Source: Hordeum vulgare subsp. vulgare
Lineage: Eukaryota > Streptophyta > Magnoliopsida > Poales > Poaceae
Assembly (NCBI RefSeq): GCF_904849725.1
Contig: NC_058518.1
Span: 415,531,081 to 415,595,080, forward strand
DNA: 64,000 bases
Reading direction: 5' to 3'
The notes beneath the pieces were generated by a model, which saw nothing but the letters and a program-made list of their open reading frames with translations, made no database searches and was not told the origin of the DNA. Shown piece after piece: positions 45,576 to 54,245 of the stretch. A program made the position numbers and the translations under genes. Position 1 is the first letter of the stretch. The number at the start of each line of letters is the position of its first letter.

Positions 45576-47147
45576 ATGAAAGCCTTCGAGTCGTCGTCCA
45601 TCACCGTTGAGGTCAGCCATGCACCAAATCCTATGCCAAATCTTGTCGCCGTCCATGTCACGCCCAAGGTTGTTCAACCCTCGTCCGCGCCACCCTGTGA
45701 GTGGCAGGGCAGCATCGTCGTCCAGGACGGCTTATCCATAGCCCCCGTCGGGCAGGCACGCATGCCCGCCGCCTTCGCAGCGGTCGGCGCTATGATTCCT
45801 CCGAGGCACGCGTCGGTTTGGAAAAGGCAAGGTCTCAGGTCTAAAACGCAAGAAGCTGGTCGCAAGAGCAACCCTGCCAACGCCGCATCCAACATGTTCG
45901 ACGAAATGGGTGCAAGGTATGAATTTTTTTCTTTGTTCACCATTTACATTTGTTTGTGAATTACTGGTCGTAATTGTCGGGGGGCTTTCACAATGCGACT
46001 GCCGAGTTTGTGCACTTATTGCACGACAACACCGTCGGCATCGAGCAAGCACTGATCGGTTATTATGGTTACAATGTGTCAAATGGTGACGTGCACGATC
46101 ACACTGAGGAAAAAGATGGGATAATGAAGGTTGACAAGGCGACGTTCGACCAAAAGCAAGCCAAAAACGGTGCAAGATCCAAGAACTACACGCCATTGGA
46201 AGATCAAATCTTCATCAAGGCGTGGGAAGTTGTGTCTCTTGATGCGACGATCAGCACGGACCAAACCGGTAAGAGGTATTGACAAATGATAGAGGATCAA
46301 TTCCTTGCGAAGTATCCCAATAGAACACCGGGCACCTTATGTCTCTTCAAGGTCGTTGGGACATCATCAAGCCGGTTTGTAGCCGTTGGATTGCTTGCTC
46401 ACAACAAGTCCGCAATGCACCACCAAGTGGCACCGTTGAATCATACTATGTGAGTTCTTTCTCACATTGTACTTTAAATATTTGAAACATTTTTCATATG
46501 TTGGCATTGTTCTTGTTTTGTAGGAAAAGAATACGCGAGAAAGGTATAAGGACATGGAAGCTTCATGTGGTAGGTCATTCAACCTAGAGCATTGTTGGAA
46601 ATTGCTTCAACATAGCCAAAAGTGGAAGTTGATTGAGAAAAAAAAATCCCCACTGAAGAAAGTCCCACTCACCGAGATGGATGATGATGAAGAAGTTGAT
46701 GATAGCCCAAGAAACAAGAACAAGACGCATGAAGACAACAAGGCCATGAACAAGATCAAGAGGGAATCAGAGGCATCAAGCTTACGCGATAAGATAGATA
46801 TCATGATGCAACCAAATAAGGTGTTGGTGATCAAGACACTGGAGATGAAGAAGAAGTTGGCCGAGAAGAAAGCACAAGAGAAGCAAGAAAAGTGGATCTT
46901 ACTAAAGGAAGAGGGGTTGCACAAGACCACCATTGAGGAGAGGAAAGCCCTTATCAAGGAAAAAAGGTCTTTGGCCAAGCTTCTTACGGAGAAGAACAAG
47001 ATCATGACAATGAACCGCAATGGAATGGACGACATCACTAAAAAATGGCATGATATGGCAAGGAAGGAAATCTTAAAGAAAGGGATGATGGACGCAAGGT
47101 TAATGGCTTCGATGAGTGGGGCAATGTGTGACGGTGATGGAGAGTGA
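45576..47147 (+). pseudogene. PIF/Harbinger ORF1 (Myb/SANT-like, NAM-associated C-terminus) pseudogene
   Basis: Three exon-like parts. The first starts at ATG 45,576 and runs to a GTATGA donor near 45,917. The second (about 45,975-46,448) holds a SANT/Myb-like stretch (NYTPLEDQIFIKAWEVVSLD, then TDQTGKRY). Here a TGA replaces the expected Trp codon at about 46,280, and a frame change follows near 46,340. An intron with GTGAGT donor (about 46,449) and TTTTGTAG acceptor (about 46,523) leads to a 208-codon exon. That exon is Lys/Glu-rich and coiled-coil-like (EMKKKLAEKKAQEKQEKW), as in the NAM-associated C-terminal domain of plant Harbinger ORF1 proteins. In the family this protein binds the element's ends and partners the transposase. 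Confidence 0.7.
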
Positions 47148-47600
47148 TGATGTTGACGATGATGGTCACGAAGATGATGATGGCTTTTGCATGAGATTCT
47201 TTTGCGGTTGTGAAGAACAAAAATAATGATCAAAACGATGATGAAGATGATGATTGCTTTTGCACGACGTCCTTTAGCATCTTGTCAAAAACTAATACGC
47301 AAAGCAAAGTGATTGTTCAAATTTACCGTAAATCAGTTTAATTTTTCTTAGTTTACGGGCTCGCAAGGTCTACAATAAACATAATCCACATCGCAAAAGT
47401 GTAAAATAGAATATTCTAGAGTTTTCTTCAATTAAAAAATATTAAAAAGTCAACAAAGAAAATCTAGTAATAAGAAAGTCAGCAAGCGTTACTCCTTGTT
47501 GGTCTCATTTTTATTTCCAGAGGACAACAATGCCGGTCAAAAATTCTGCCGAATATTTCGGATGAAAAGAGAAGCTTTAGAGGATGTTACGATAGAATTA
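47148..47600. other. Interval after ORF1 pseudogene
   Basis: AT-rich, no gene. Contains GATGATG-rich low-complexity DNA just after the stop codon. TTA at 47,598-47,600 is the duplication of the next element. Confidence 0.5.
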
Positions 47601-48285
47601 GGCCCAGTTCTTTTGGCTTAGATTCTGGACAATCGTGATGTACAAAATCAAAAGCTTAAAAGAACTCGATGTGATTGTTTAAAATTATATGAGAATCGCT
47701 TGAATCACAATCGTCTGAGGTCCTCGTTTCTCGCGATTCTGGACGTTCCCACAAAACAAAACGTTTCGATTTAAGTTAGTATCACTATTTGAGGGATAAT
47801 TTACGAAAGAACCCACCCGCGCCCAGAAAAACGAGTCGCATGACCTATCCCTCCCCTTCGCTTGATCCTCATCTTTCCACTCACGCTCGCGATAGGGTTA
47901 CACGGCCACCGTCGCCGCGTCGCCCGACAGCCCATATCATCCGCTCCTTCGCCCCGCCCGCTCGCCTGAAGTCGCTCCTCCGCCCATCCAGCCGACCGAA
48001 GCAGTCCTCCTCATTGATTCCTTCGACCCCCAAGGTCCTTCCCCCGCTGTCTCCGACTACCCTCCCTGCTGTCCACTGACGTCCTTCGTCGGCCGTAACG
48101 AGTCCAACCAATGGTTGGCCGCTGCCTTGGTAACCCTTTCATTTTTTTAGATGAGACCTTTCATTTTTTTTAGATGTAGATGATTTGTTAGTTTTTCTTT
48201 GGATGTAGATGATTTGTTAGTTTTCTTTTCTTACATGAAACCATAAATATTGTGATTTGCTTCATTAATGAAATGGACGATGTTA

Positions 48286-48434
48286 CTTCTTTCGTCTCAG
48301 TTTGACCAACTATTACAAAAATATATATTTAGATGTTTTATTTTTTAATAATATAATTTTATGTTAAATAATATATTTTACATAAGTTTTTATTTTTTTA
48401 ATGATATAATTTTAGTTAAATAATATATTTTATA
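48286..48434. mobile_element. Possible truncated Stowaway-like MITE with internal duplication
   Basis: CTTCTTTCGTCTCAGTTTGA after a TA resembles a Stowaway end, but no opposite terminus is found before the next MITE. The interior is AT-rich, with two copies of an ATATAATTTTA(TG)TTAAATAATA unit. Confidence 0.35.
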
Positions 48435-48586
48435 CTCCCTTCGTTCCAAAATATAAGACCTTATGAGTGAATCTATACTCTAAAATATGTCTATGTACAT
48501 CCGTATGTAGTTTATAATACAATCTACATCCGTATGTAGTTTATAATACAATCTCTAAAGGGTCTTATATTTAGGAACGGATGGGA
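48435..48586. mobile_element. Stowaway (Tc1/Mariner) MITE with internal tandem duplication
   Basis: Ends CTCCCTTCGTTCCAAAATAT and GGAACGGATGGGA form imperfect inverted repeats, bounded by TA at 48,433-48,434 and 48,587-48,588. A 29-bp unit (ACATCCGTATGTAGTTTATA...) is present twice in tandem at about 48,497-48,555. Confidence 0.8.
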
Positions 48587-48970
48587 TATAAGTTAAATTC
48601 CCTATACACGTGAATGTCTTCTAAACTGTGTAAAGTAATGTATTTATAGATGATGGTACGGTGACGGCGACAGTGATAAATTGTTCGAAACATGTAAGTG
48701 ATAGCAATCCAGCATCCAATTTTTGTTCAGGGACAGTTGATTATGAGTAATTCTAGGAAGAATCAAAAACTAAAACGAACTGGGCCTTAATCTCATTGCA
48801 TTTAAGATCCACGAATCAGGCATCAACAACACGGGGGCCGATCTGGAGGCGCTGAACGAGTTTGTGTTACAAGCAGGGAGCGACCAGATCGGACAGAATT
48901 TTACATCAGAACATCTCGACGTCATGACAGACCAGATCCAACATGCCGCAGGGACGGAACCCGGGTGCTA

Positions 48971-49338
48971 CTATTTCTTGCCGGCGGCGTTCTTCTTGGC
49001 GTCGTCGGCCCCCTTCGTTGCCTGCGCCGCCTTCTTGGCGGTCTTCTCCTGCAGCGCCTTGGCGTCCCTCTCTCGTCGCTGCTCCGGCGTGAGCCCGTCG
49101 TCGCGGCCCTTGCTCCCCGGCTTCCGCGCCTGCGCCCTCTGCCTGTCCCGCTCCCTCTGGTCGCCGCGTGCAGCCGCCAGCCCAGGTCAAGGAACAACAC
49201 GTACAGAACAGAGAAGTACAGATCCAACCAGAACACGCATACGGTAACAACGAAAAATATAGAATTTTCGACAGGGATCAATGAAACTAGATGAATCAGA
49301 GAAGGCAATTTTTATTCGCGGTGAAGGATATGAGTCAT
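48971..49338 (-). CDS. SERF/4F5-family small charged protein (67 aa), one U12-type intron
   Basis: The coding sequence is 49,338-49,332 joined to 49,167-48,971 on the minus strand. It gives 67 residues starting MTRGDQRERDRQRAQARKPG, then a DDGLTPEQRRERD block and a Lys/Ala-rich tail ending AAGKK. The MTRG start and QRERDR region match the conserved N-terminus of the 4F5/SERF family. Those are small, disordered, highly charged proteins; animal SERF/MOAG-4 promotes amyloid aggregation and binds nucleic acid, and the plant role is unclear to me. The frame closes only if the 164-nt intron is removed at AT-AC borders. GC-rich codons, a CT-rich 5' leader and lack of any lesion suggest a live host gene, the only one I see. 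Lys and Arg are placed throughout as in the family. Confidence 0.85.
49168..49331 (-). other. U12-type AT-AC intron in the SERF-like gene
   Basis: The 5' border ATATCCTTC matches the minor-spliceosome donor consensus. TTCCTTGAC (49,194-49,186) is a perfect U12 branch-site consensus, with the branch A 19 nt before the AC acceptor. There is no GT donor after the start codons and no AG at the acceptor. The intron lies between C and GC of the third codon (phase 1) and joining restores MTRG. Confidence 0.85.
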
Positions 49339-49464
49339 GGCCGCTCCGAGGTAGAGAGATTTGGGGGACGGGAGAAAGATTGACGGAGAGAGGGAGGGGG
49401 CAGGTCGTAGTATAATTGTTGTGGTTTTGGATCGTGAGGTCGGAACGGGGGTGGGGCGTGTGGC

Positions 49465-49475
49465 GGTGTATATGT
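49465..49475 (-). promoter_or_regulatory. TATA-like box of the SERF-like gene
   Basis: Minus-strand ACATATACACC about 130 bp upstream of the ATG. A second AT-rich candidate (TTATACTACG) is nearer, at about 49,410. The leader between is CT-rich. Confidence 0.45.
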
Positions 49476-49491
49476 AGGGCCGCGGGGTAGG

Positions 49492-49523
49492 TTCCGGAAG
49501 CGCCTCTCCCTTCTGGAACGTTC
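49492..49523 (-). promoter_or_regulatory. Heat-shock element cluster upstream of the SERF-like gene
   Basis: TTCTGGAACGTTC (49,511-49,523) is a perfect three-unit nTTCnnGAAnnTTCn element. TTCCGGAA (49,492-49,499) adds a two-unit site. Both lie just upstream of the TATA-like box, where HSF proteins act in plants. Function is inferred from the motif. Confidence 0.6.
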
Positions 49524-49704
49524 GGCGCCGAATAAATAAAAGGAGGAGATAAAAGCGGAGCCGTCCATCCAGCCAATAGGGCGGTGCGTGTGGGCGACGC
49601 GAACTCGGTGCGCGTCATGTGGTACTTTCCCTGTTCGTATCCGCGGCGGCCAGGAATTCTCTAGGACATCTACTAATGGCTTATTTCCTAAGATCACACA
49701 CTAA

Positions 49705-50272
49705 GGCCTTGTTTGGTACAGTACTAGTGTATTTTAGAAAATTTATGGAGATTATTCCGATCAAATCCCTCAATCCCCACCAATCCCATAACACCATTTG
49801 ATTCTAGTGTATTTGACATGTTTCATCCTCACATTTCTTTTTAAATCTTTAAATTATAGTGCATTTTTCTCAATACACAATACACTATCCCTACCTAATG
49901 TATTGGGGATAAATGGGGATTTGAAGGGATTGGATGAAGGTTGGTGTTTCACCCAATTCATTGGAGGATTATCTCCACCAATCTCCTCAAAAACACTAGT
50001 ACTCCCTCCGGTCATTTTTACTCCGCGTATTAGATTTCGGTCTAGTCAAACTTTGCAAAGTTTGACCAAATTTATATTAAAAAATACCAATATCTACAAT
50101 ACCAAATATATACATTATAAAACTATATTTCGTAAATAATCTAACAATATTGATTTGGCATGATGAATGTTCATAATTTTTTCTATAAGTTTAGTCAAAA
50201 TAGAGATACTCTGACTTCACACAAAACTTATATGCAGACTAAAAAGGACCGGAGGGAGTACCAAACAAGGCC
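49705..50272. mobile_element. Tourist-like (PIF/Harbinger) MITE, split by a Stowaway
   Basis: Inverted repeats GGCCTTGTTTGGTAC (left) and its complement CCAAACAAGGCC (right) are flanked by TAA at 49,702-49,704 and 50,273-50,275. About 310 bp without the nested MITE. It sits roughly 200 bp beyond the SERF-like promoter motifs. Confidence 0.85.
50002..50258. mobile_element. Stowaway (Tc1/Mariner) MITE nested in the Tourist MITE
   Basis: CTCCCTCCGGTCATTTTTA and its complement GGACCGGAGGGAG form the ends; TA duplications at 50,000-50,001 and 50,259-50,260. 257 bp, AT-rich interior. Confidence 0.88.
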
Positions 50273-50275
50273 TAA

Positions 50276-51522
50276 TTGTTATAAAAAAAGATCACCCACT
50301 AACTCCAACGAGCGATCCATTTCATTCGCTCACGTCCGTTTGGATCAACGCGGATACAAAAGTCGATTCAACGAGTTGATTCAAATAAACGCGCGTTCGC
50401 TTTTCGTCCGTAGAGGATTCATTTTCGGTCCATTTTTAAACCAGATTTGCGTCGGCACGGACATGAAACGGGCGCGCGCTCGCCTTTTGCTTCCTCCGGG
50501 CCCGCTAGTCGGTGGCCCATTGGCCTCCCCTCATCCAGCAGCAACCCTCGCCCCTTCGTCGCCGACGCTGTCGTCCATTTTTTCCGGTGACTCTGCCAAC
50601 TGTCGGCGGCGCAACATCCGCTCAACAACGCCGCCACCTCCCACGTCGCCCGCCACCATCGTCTTGCCGCCGAGGAACCGACTACTTCCCACCCCCGCTC
50701 CCCCCGACACAGCCGTGACCGCGACCAAGAAGCCGCCTCACCGCACCGGCCAGATCCTCACCGACACGCTCGTCAGACGCCGGCAGGGAAGCTAGCAGGT
50801 CCGTGCGCGCCGCGACTCCCTTCGTCGACGCCCGCAAGTTGTTCGACAGTTTGCCATGGTACAAAATGGGCTCCGCCAGCAGGTTCTTTTTCACAATTTC
50901 CTTTGCGACTTCGACGATTCGTCGTCCGATGGCGAGGAGGGGATATTGGCTGCCGTGTTCGTCCATCACCACCTCAATAGCCAGCGGTTGTTGTTCCGTG
51001 GCTCCATTTCAGGCCACCTTCCGGCCTTGAACCACAACCGAGAGAGAGGGCATCTCCTTCTTTGGAAGGACTACTTTGATACGACAAATCCGTTGTTCAA
51101 ACATCAGAAATTCCACCGTGGTGTCCGTATGAGTAGGCATCTTTTCAACCGTATTAGAGAGGGGGTGGTCGGCTACAATGACTATTTCGAGTGCAAAGAG
51201 GATGATGTTGGAAAGTTTGATTTTTTTCTCTTATCATAAATGCATTGCCGTTATTCGAATGCTTGCATACGGAGTGCCCGGTGATCTCATTGGCGAGTAC
51301 GTCCGTATGAGCGAGTCTACATGCCTAGAGTCCCTGTATAAGTTCTGCAAGGCTGTTATTGCTATGTTTGGCCCTGAGTACTTGAGAGAGCCGACTCCTA
51401 AAGATACAGTCGTCTGTTGGCAATGAATGCCAGCAGGGGCTTCCGAGTGATGCTTGGAAGCATAGACTGCATGCACTGGGAGTGGAAGAACTGCCCTTCT
51501 GCTTGGCAAGGGCAATAGAAGG
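50276..51522 (+). mobile_element. PIF/Harbinger element fragment (5' region and start of transposase)
   Basis: From about 50,300 the sequence (CTCCAACGAGCGATCC, then CACGTCCGTTTGGATC) has the GC-rich, CGTCCG-rich character I associate with the 5' region of grass Harbinger elements. It leads into a transposase pseudogene. Copia element K cuts it off at 51,522. The exact left end was not found. Confidence 0.6.
50856..51522 (+). pseudogene. PIF/Harbinger transposase (Plant_tran / DDE_Tnp_4 type), N-terminal part
   Basis: Pieces of one protein lie in three frames. The first holds KDYFDTTNPLFKHQKFHRGV and RMSRHLFNRI (about 51,068-51,165). The second holds CIAVIRMLAYGVPGDLIGEY (about 51,240-51,300) and [11 protein letters not shown]. 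The third holds [19 protein letters not shown] (about 51,452-51,510). The order and spacing are those of plant Harbinger transposases, and the Asp in GSIDCMHW is the first DDE residue. Frame changes fall near 51,210-51,235 and 51,420, and a TAG lies at about 51,516. The rest would lie beyond element K. Confidence 0.8.
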
Positions 51523-53959
51523 TGTTGGGGAACGTCGCACGGGAAACAAAAAATTTCCTACGCGCACGAAGACCTATCATGGTGATGTCCATCTACGAGA
51601 GGGGATGAGTGATCTACATACCCTTGTAGACCGTACAGCAGAAGCGTTAGAGAACGCGGTTGATGTAGTGGAACGTCCTCACGTCCCTCGATCCGCCCCG
51701 CGAACAATCCCGCAATCAGTCCCACGATCTAGTACCGAACGGACGGCACCTCCGCGTTCAGCACACGTACAGCTCGACGATGATCTCGGCCTTCTTGATC
51801 CAGCAAGAGAGACGGAGAGGTAGAAGAGTTCTCCGGCAGCGTGACGGCGCTCCGGAGGTTGCTGATGACCTTGTCTCAGCAGGGCTCCGCCCCGAGCTCC
51901 GCAGAAACGCGATCTAGAGGAAAAACCGTGGAGGTATGTGGTCGGGCTGCCGTGGAAAAGTCGTCTCAAATCAGCCCTAAAACCTCCGTATATATAGGTG
52001 GGAGGGAGGGGACCTTGCCTTGGGGTTCAAGGAGCCCCAAGGGGGTCGGCCGAGTCCAAGGGGGGAGGACTCCCCCCCCCCCCCAAACCGAGTTGGACTT
52101 GGTTTGGTGGGAGGGAGTCCCCCTTCCTTCCCACCTCCTCCTTTTTTTTCTTTCTCTTTGATCTTTATCTCTATGGCGCATAGGGCACCTGTGGGCTGTC
52201 CCATGTAATGCCCCAAGTGTAGAACTTTCCCTTCTTGTAACCTTCCAAGTGGGGCCACCTTGTCAGAGATCTTGATGATATCATTTTTTGTGCCATAATT
52301 TCATGTGTGTTCCTTAGTGCTTACTTCCCTTGCATGCTTGCATAGCATATCATGCCTTGCCATACCTTATGATTGCATGCCATGATCATGTTGCATTTGA
52401 AGATACTAGGAGTAGTGTGTGGTGTGGAGAGTGCATGTGTTCTTGCTAGGGTTAAGTGGTGGTTTGCACTACCTTGTGATGCATGTGATAATGGTGTGGG
52501 TGATGTAGGAGTGAGTGCTAGTCTTTTTAAGCTCTTGCCTTTTAAACTCCTTTTCCCTCCTATTTTTATTCTTGTCAAAATTCCTTCTTCCCAAAGATGA
52601 TTCTAAAATGTCTAGTGGTTGGGGAAAATGTGCTTATGAGGGGGTGCAATTTTTATGATTTGATTCTTTGATTTAAGTGGTGCAAATAAACTCAAAACAG
52701 TAGCTTAATTACTGTTTTGCATTTATTTCAAACATCTCCAAATATTGCATTTCTATTTTTCCCTATTGGGCCAAAATTCCTTAAGTCCAGCAGAATTTTC
52801 CTTTTGAATTTTTGCCACAGTAGATTATTTTGTGGGTTATTTCCTTGAGTGTGTTTAAAACTAAATAGGAATTCTCTCCCCAATTTTTTTCCTTCTTCCT
52901 GGGCAGCATGGGCCTCTTTCCTCCCTCCTGGCCCAGCTGATCCCTCCAGAGAGAGCCCACGCGAGGCCTCTCCTCTCCTTTCTTTCTTCACGGCGTCCTC
53001 CTCCTCCCCTCGCTGTCTGCTTTCCGTCAGCACATGTGAGAGAGAGAGAGATGACGGCGCCGTGAGCAGCACGTCGAGGGCCCCTATAAGTTGCGTTGGC
53101 GTCCGTGCCCGAAGCCTAGGGTTCCTCTTCTCCCCTCAGCCGCCGCCGCCACCTCTCCCAAACCCATCTCGTTCCCATCTCTCTTCCTTCTTCGCTGTCA
53201 GGTAAGAAAGCAGAGAGAAGCAGGACAGAGAGCAGTAGACGTCGCCGGTGGCGTCGCGCCCCGCCTCCGTTCGCCGTCGTCATCATGTCCGGGGGCTCGG
53301 GGCGGCTCCCCGCGTCCCATTCCCGGCGCTAGGACCCCGAGGAGCGGCCCTCCCCGTCGAGCTCGTCTTCGTCAACGGGGCGAACCGGGCGAACTGCATC
53401 AGCTTTCTTCTTCGCCTCCGGCGTTCCTCCTTCCTGTCCGGCGCCCCCTCTTCTCCCCAAGGTGAGGACCGCCGCCCAGTGCTTTCTCCTCCTTGGTCTG
53501 GTCCAGATTCACGGCGGAGTTCGTCGTTCTTCTCTGCCGCCGTTGTCAGGAGGTTACGTTTGTGTGTACGTGCAGTAGTTTCGGATGGTGCTGAGTAGTG
53601 TAGAGTTGTGGGGGTGCCGCGCAGAGGAGGGCTTCCTCCCCCCTCTCTGCAGCAGCGCCGTGGCAGAGGAACCCACCTCGCCGCCGGCAGCTGCGGCTTC
53701 CTTTCACCTCGGTCGCGGTAGACGCAGAGCAGCAGCGTAGTGCTTGCGGTTTGCAGCAGGGGCTCCTCCCCGCATAGATGGGTGCCCAGCAGGTGCGGGT
53801 CCTTCTCCTCGTCGGCTCTCATCGTCGTATGCACGAGCGCAGCGCCGGCAGTGCAGCGTAGCTACGCCGGACATGGTTCCCGTCAGTTCGCTGTTGCTGT
53901 CTTTCTCAGTAGGCAGAGGGTGACTTCAGTTAGCTTTTCCTGTTCGAGTCTCCCCCTCT

Positions 53960-54055
53960 GTCAGTTAACACTTTGTAGCGCAGTGGTAGAGAGCCCCACG
54001 ACTCACCGAGAGGTGCAGGGATCGAATCCCAAGTGGTGCACCTCCTTCCTTTTGG
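53960..54055 (+). other. tRNA-like module 1 in solo LTR D
   Basis: TAGCGCAGTGGTAGAG resembles a tRNA A box (D-arm), and GGGATCGAATCCC, 38 nt later, resembles a B box (T-arm). Stems are imperfect and no clear anticodon arm is seen. Possibly a tRNA-derived insertion. Confidence 0.5.
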
Positions 54056-54137
54056 GTTTTCTTTTCTTTGGTTGTTAGCAGTAGCAGCAGCAGGGAGGGG
54101 TTAACCTGATCTGTCCCTCTCTCTTTGTCAAAACCAT

Positions 54138-54245
54138 GCTAGCAGTAGAGTGGTAGAATACAGTGTTGTGCACTAGGTGGTGCAGGGTTCGAATCCCTTC
54201 CAGCCCCCTTTTGCCATTCTTTTTTTTTCCTTTCTTTCTTTTATT
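54138..54245 (+). other. tRNA-like module 2 in solo LTR D
   Basis: TAGAGTGGTAGAATACAG (A-box-like) and GGGTTCGAATCCC (perfect B box) are followed by CCCCCTTTT and a long T run that could end pol III transcription. It shares GGTGCAGGGNTCGAATCC with module 1. Confidence 0.5.

Larger units (their letters stand above)
47601..48786. mobile_element. Harbinger-type non-autonomous element with a GC-rich internal segment
   Basis: Terminal inverted repeats GGCCCAGTTCTTTTGGCTT (left) and its counterpart ending GAACTGGGCC (right) are flanked by TTA duplications (47,598-47,600 and 48,787-48,789), as expected of PIF/Harbinger elements. Length is 1,186 bp including nested Stowaway DNA. A GC-rich block at about 47,800-48,120 is compositionally unlike the AT-rich remainder and looks like captured genic DNA. 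It ends about 185 bp downstream of the SERF-like stop codon. Confidence 0.75.

Noticed and set aside
45576..45959. 127-codon ORF as a stand-alone gene
   Set aside because: Better explained as first exon of the Harbinger ORF1 pseudogene, with a GT donor near 45,917.
46607..47233. 208-codon minus-strand ORF
   Set aside because: Antisense of the Lys/Glu-rich Harbinger ORF1 exon; the complement of AAG/GAA-rich codons rarely gives stops.
48864..49294. Plus-strand ORFs of 109-127 codons at the SERF locus
   Set aside because: GC-rich antisense shadows of the minus-strand SERF-like exon.
50160..50795. 211-codon ORF before the Harbinger transposase
   Set aside because: Spans MITE and Harbinger 5' DNA; Pro/Ser-rich low complexity, no conserved domain seen.
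53283..53834. 183-codon minus-strand ORF in solo LTR D and nearby GC-rich ORFs
   Set aside because: Arg/Pro-rich frames in GC-rich LTR DNA, without a recognisable domain.
53960..54245. Functional tRNA genes
   Set aside because: Boxes are present, but stems and anticodon arm do not form a canonical cloverleaf; kept only as tRNA-like modules.
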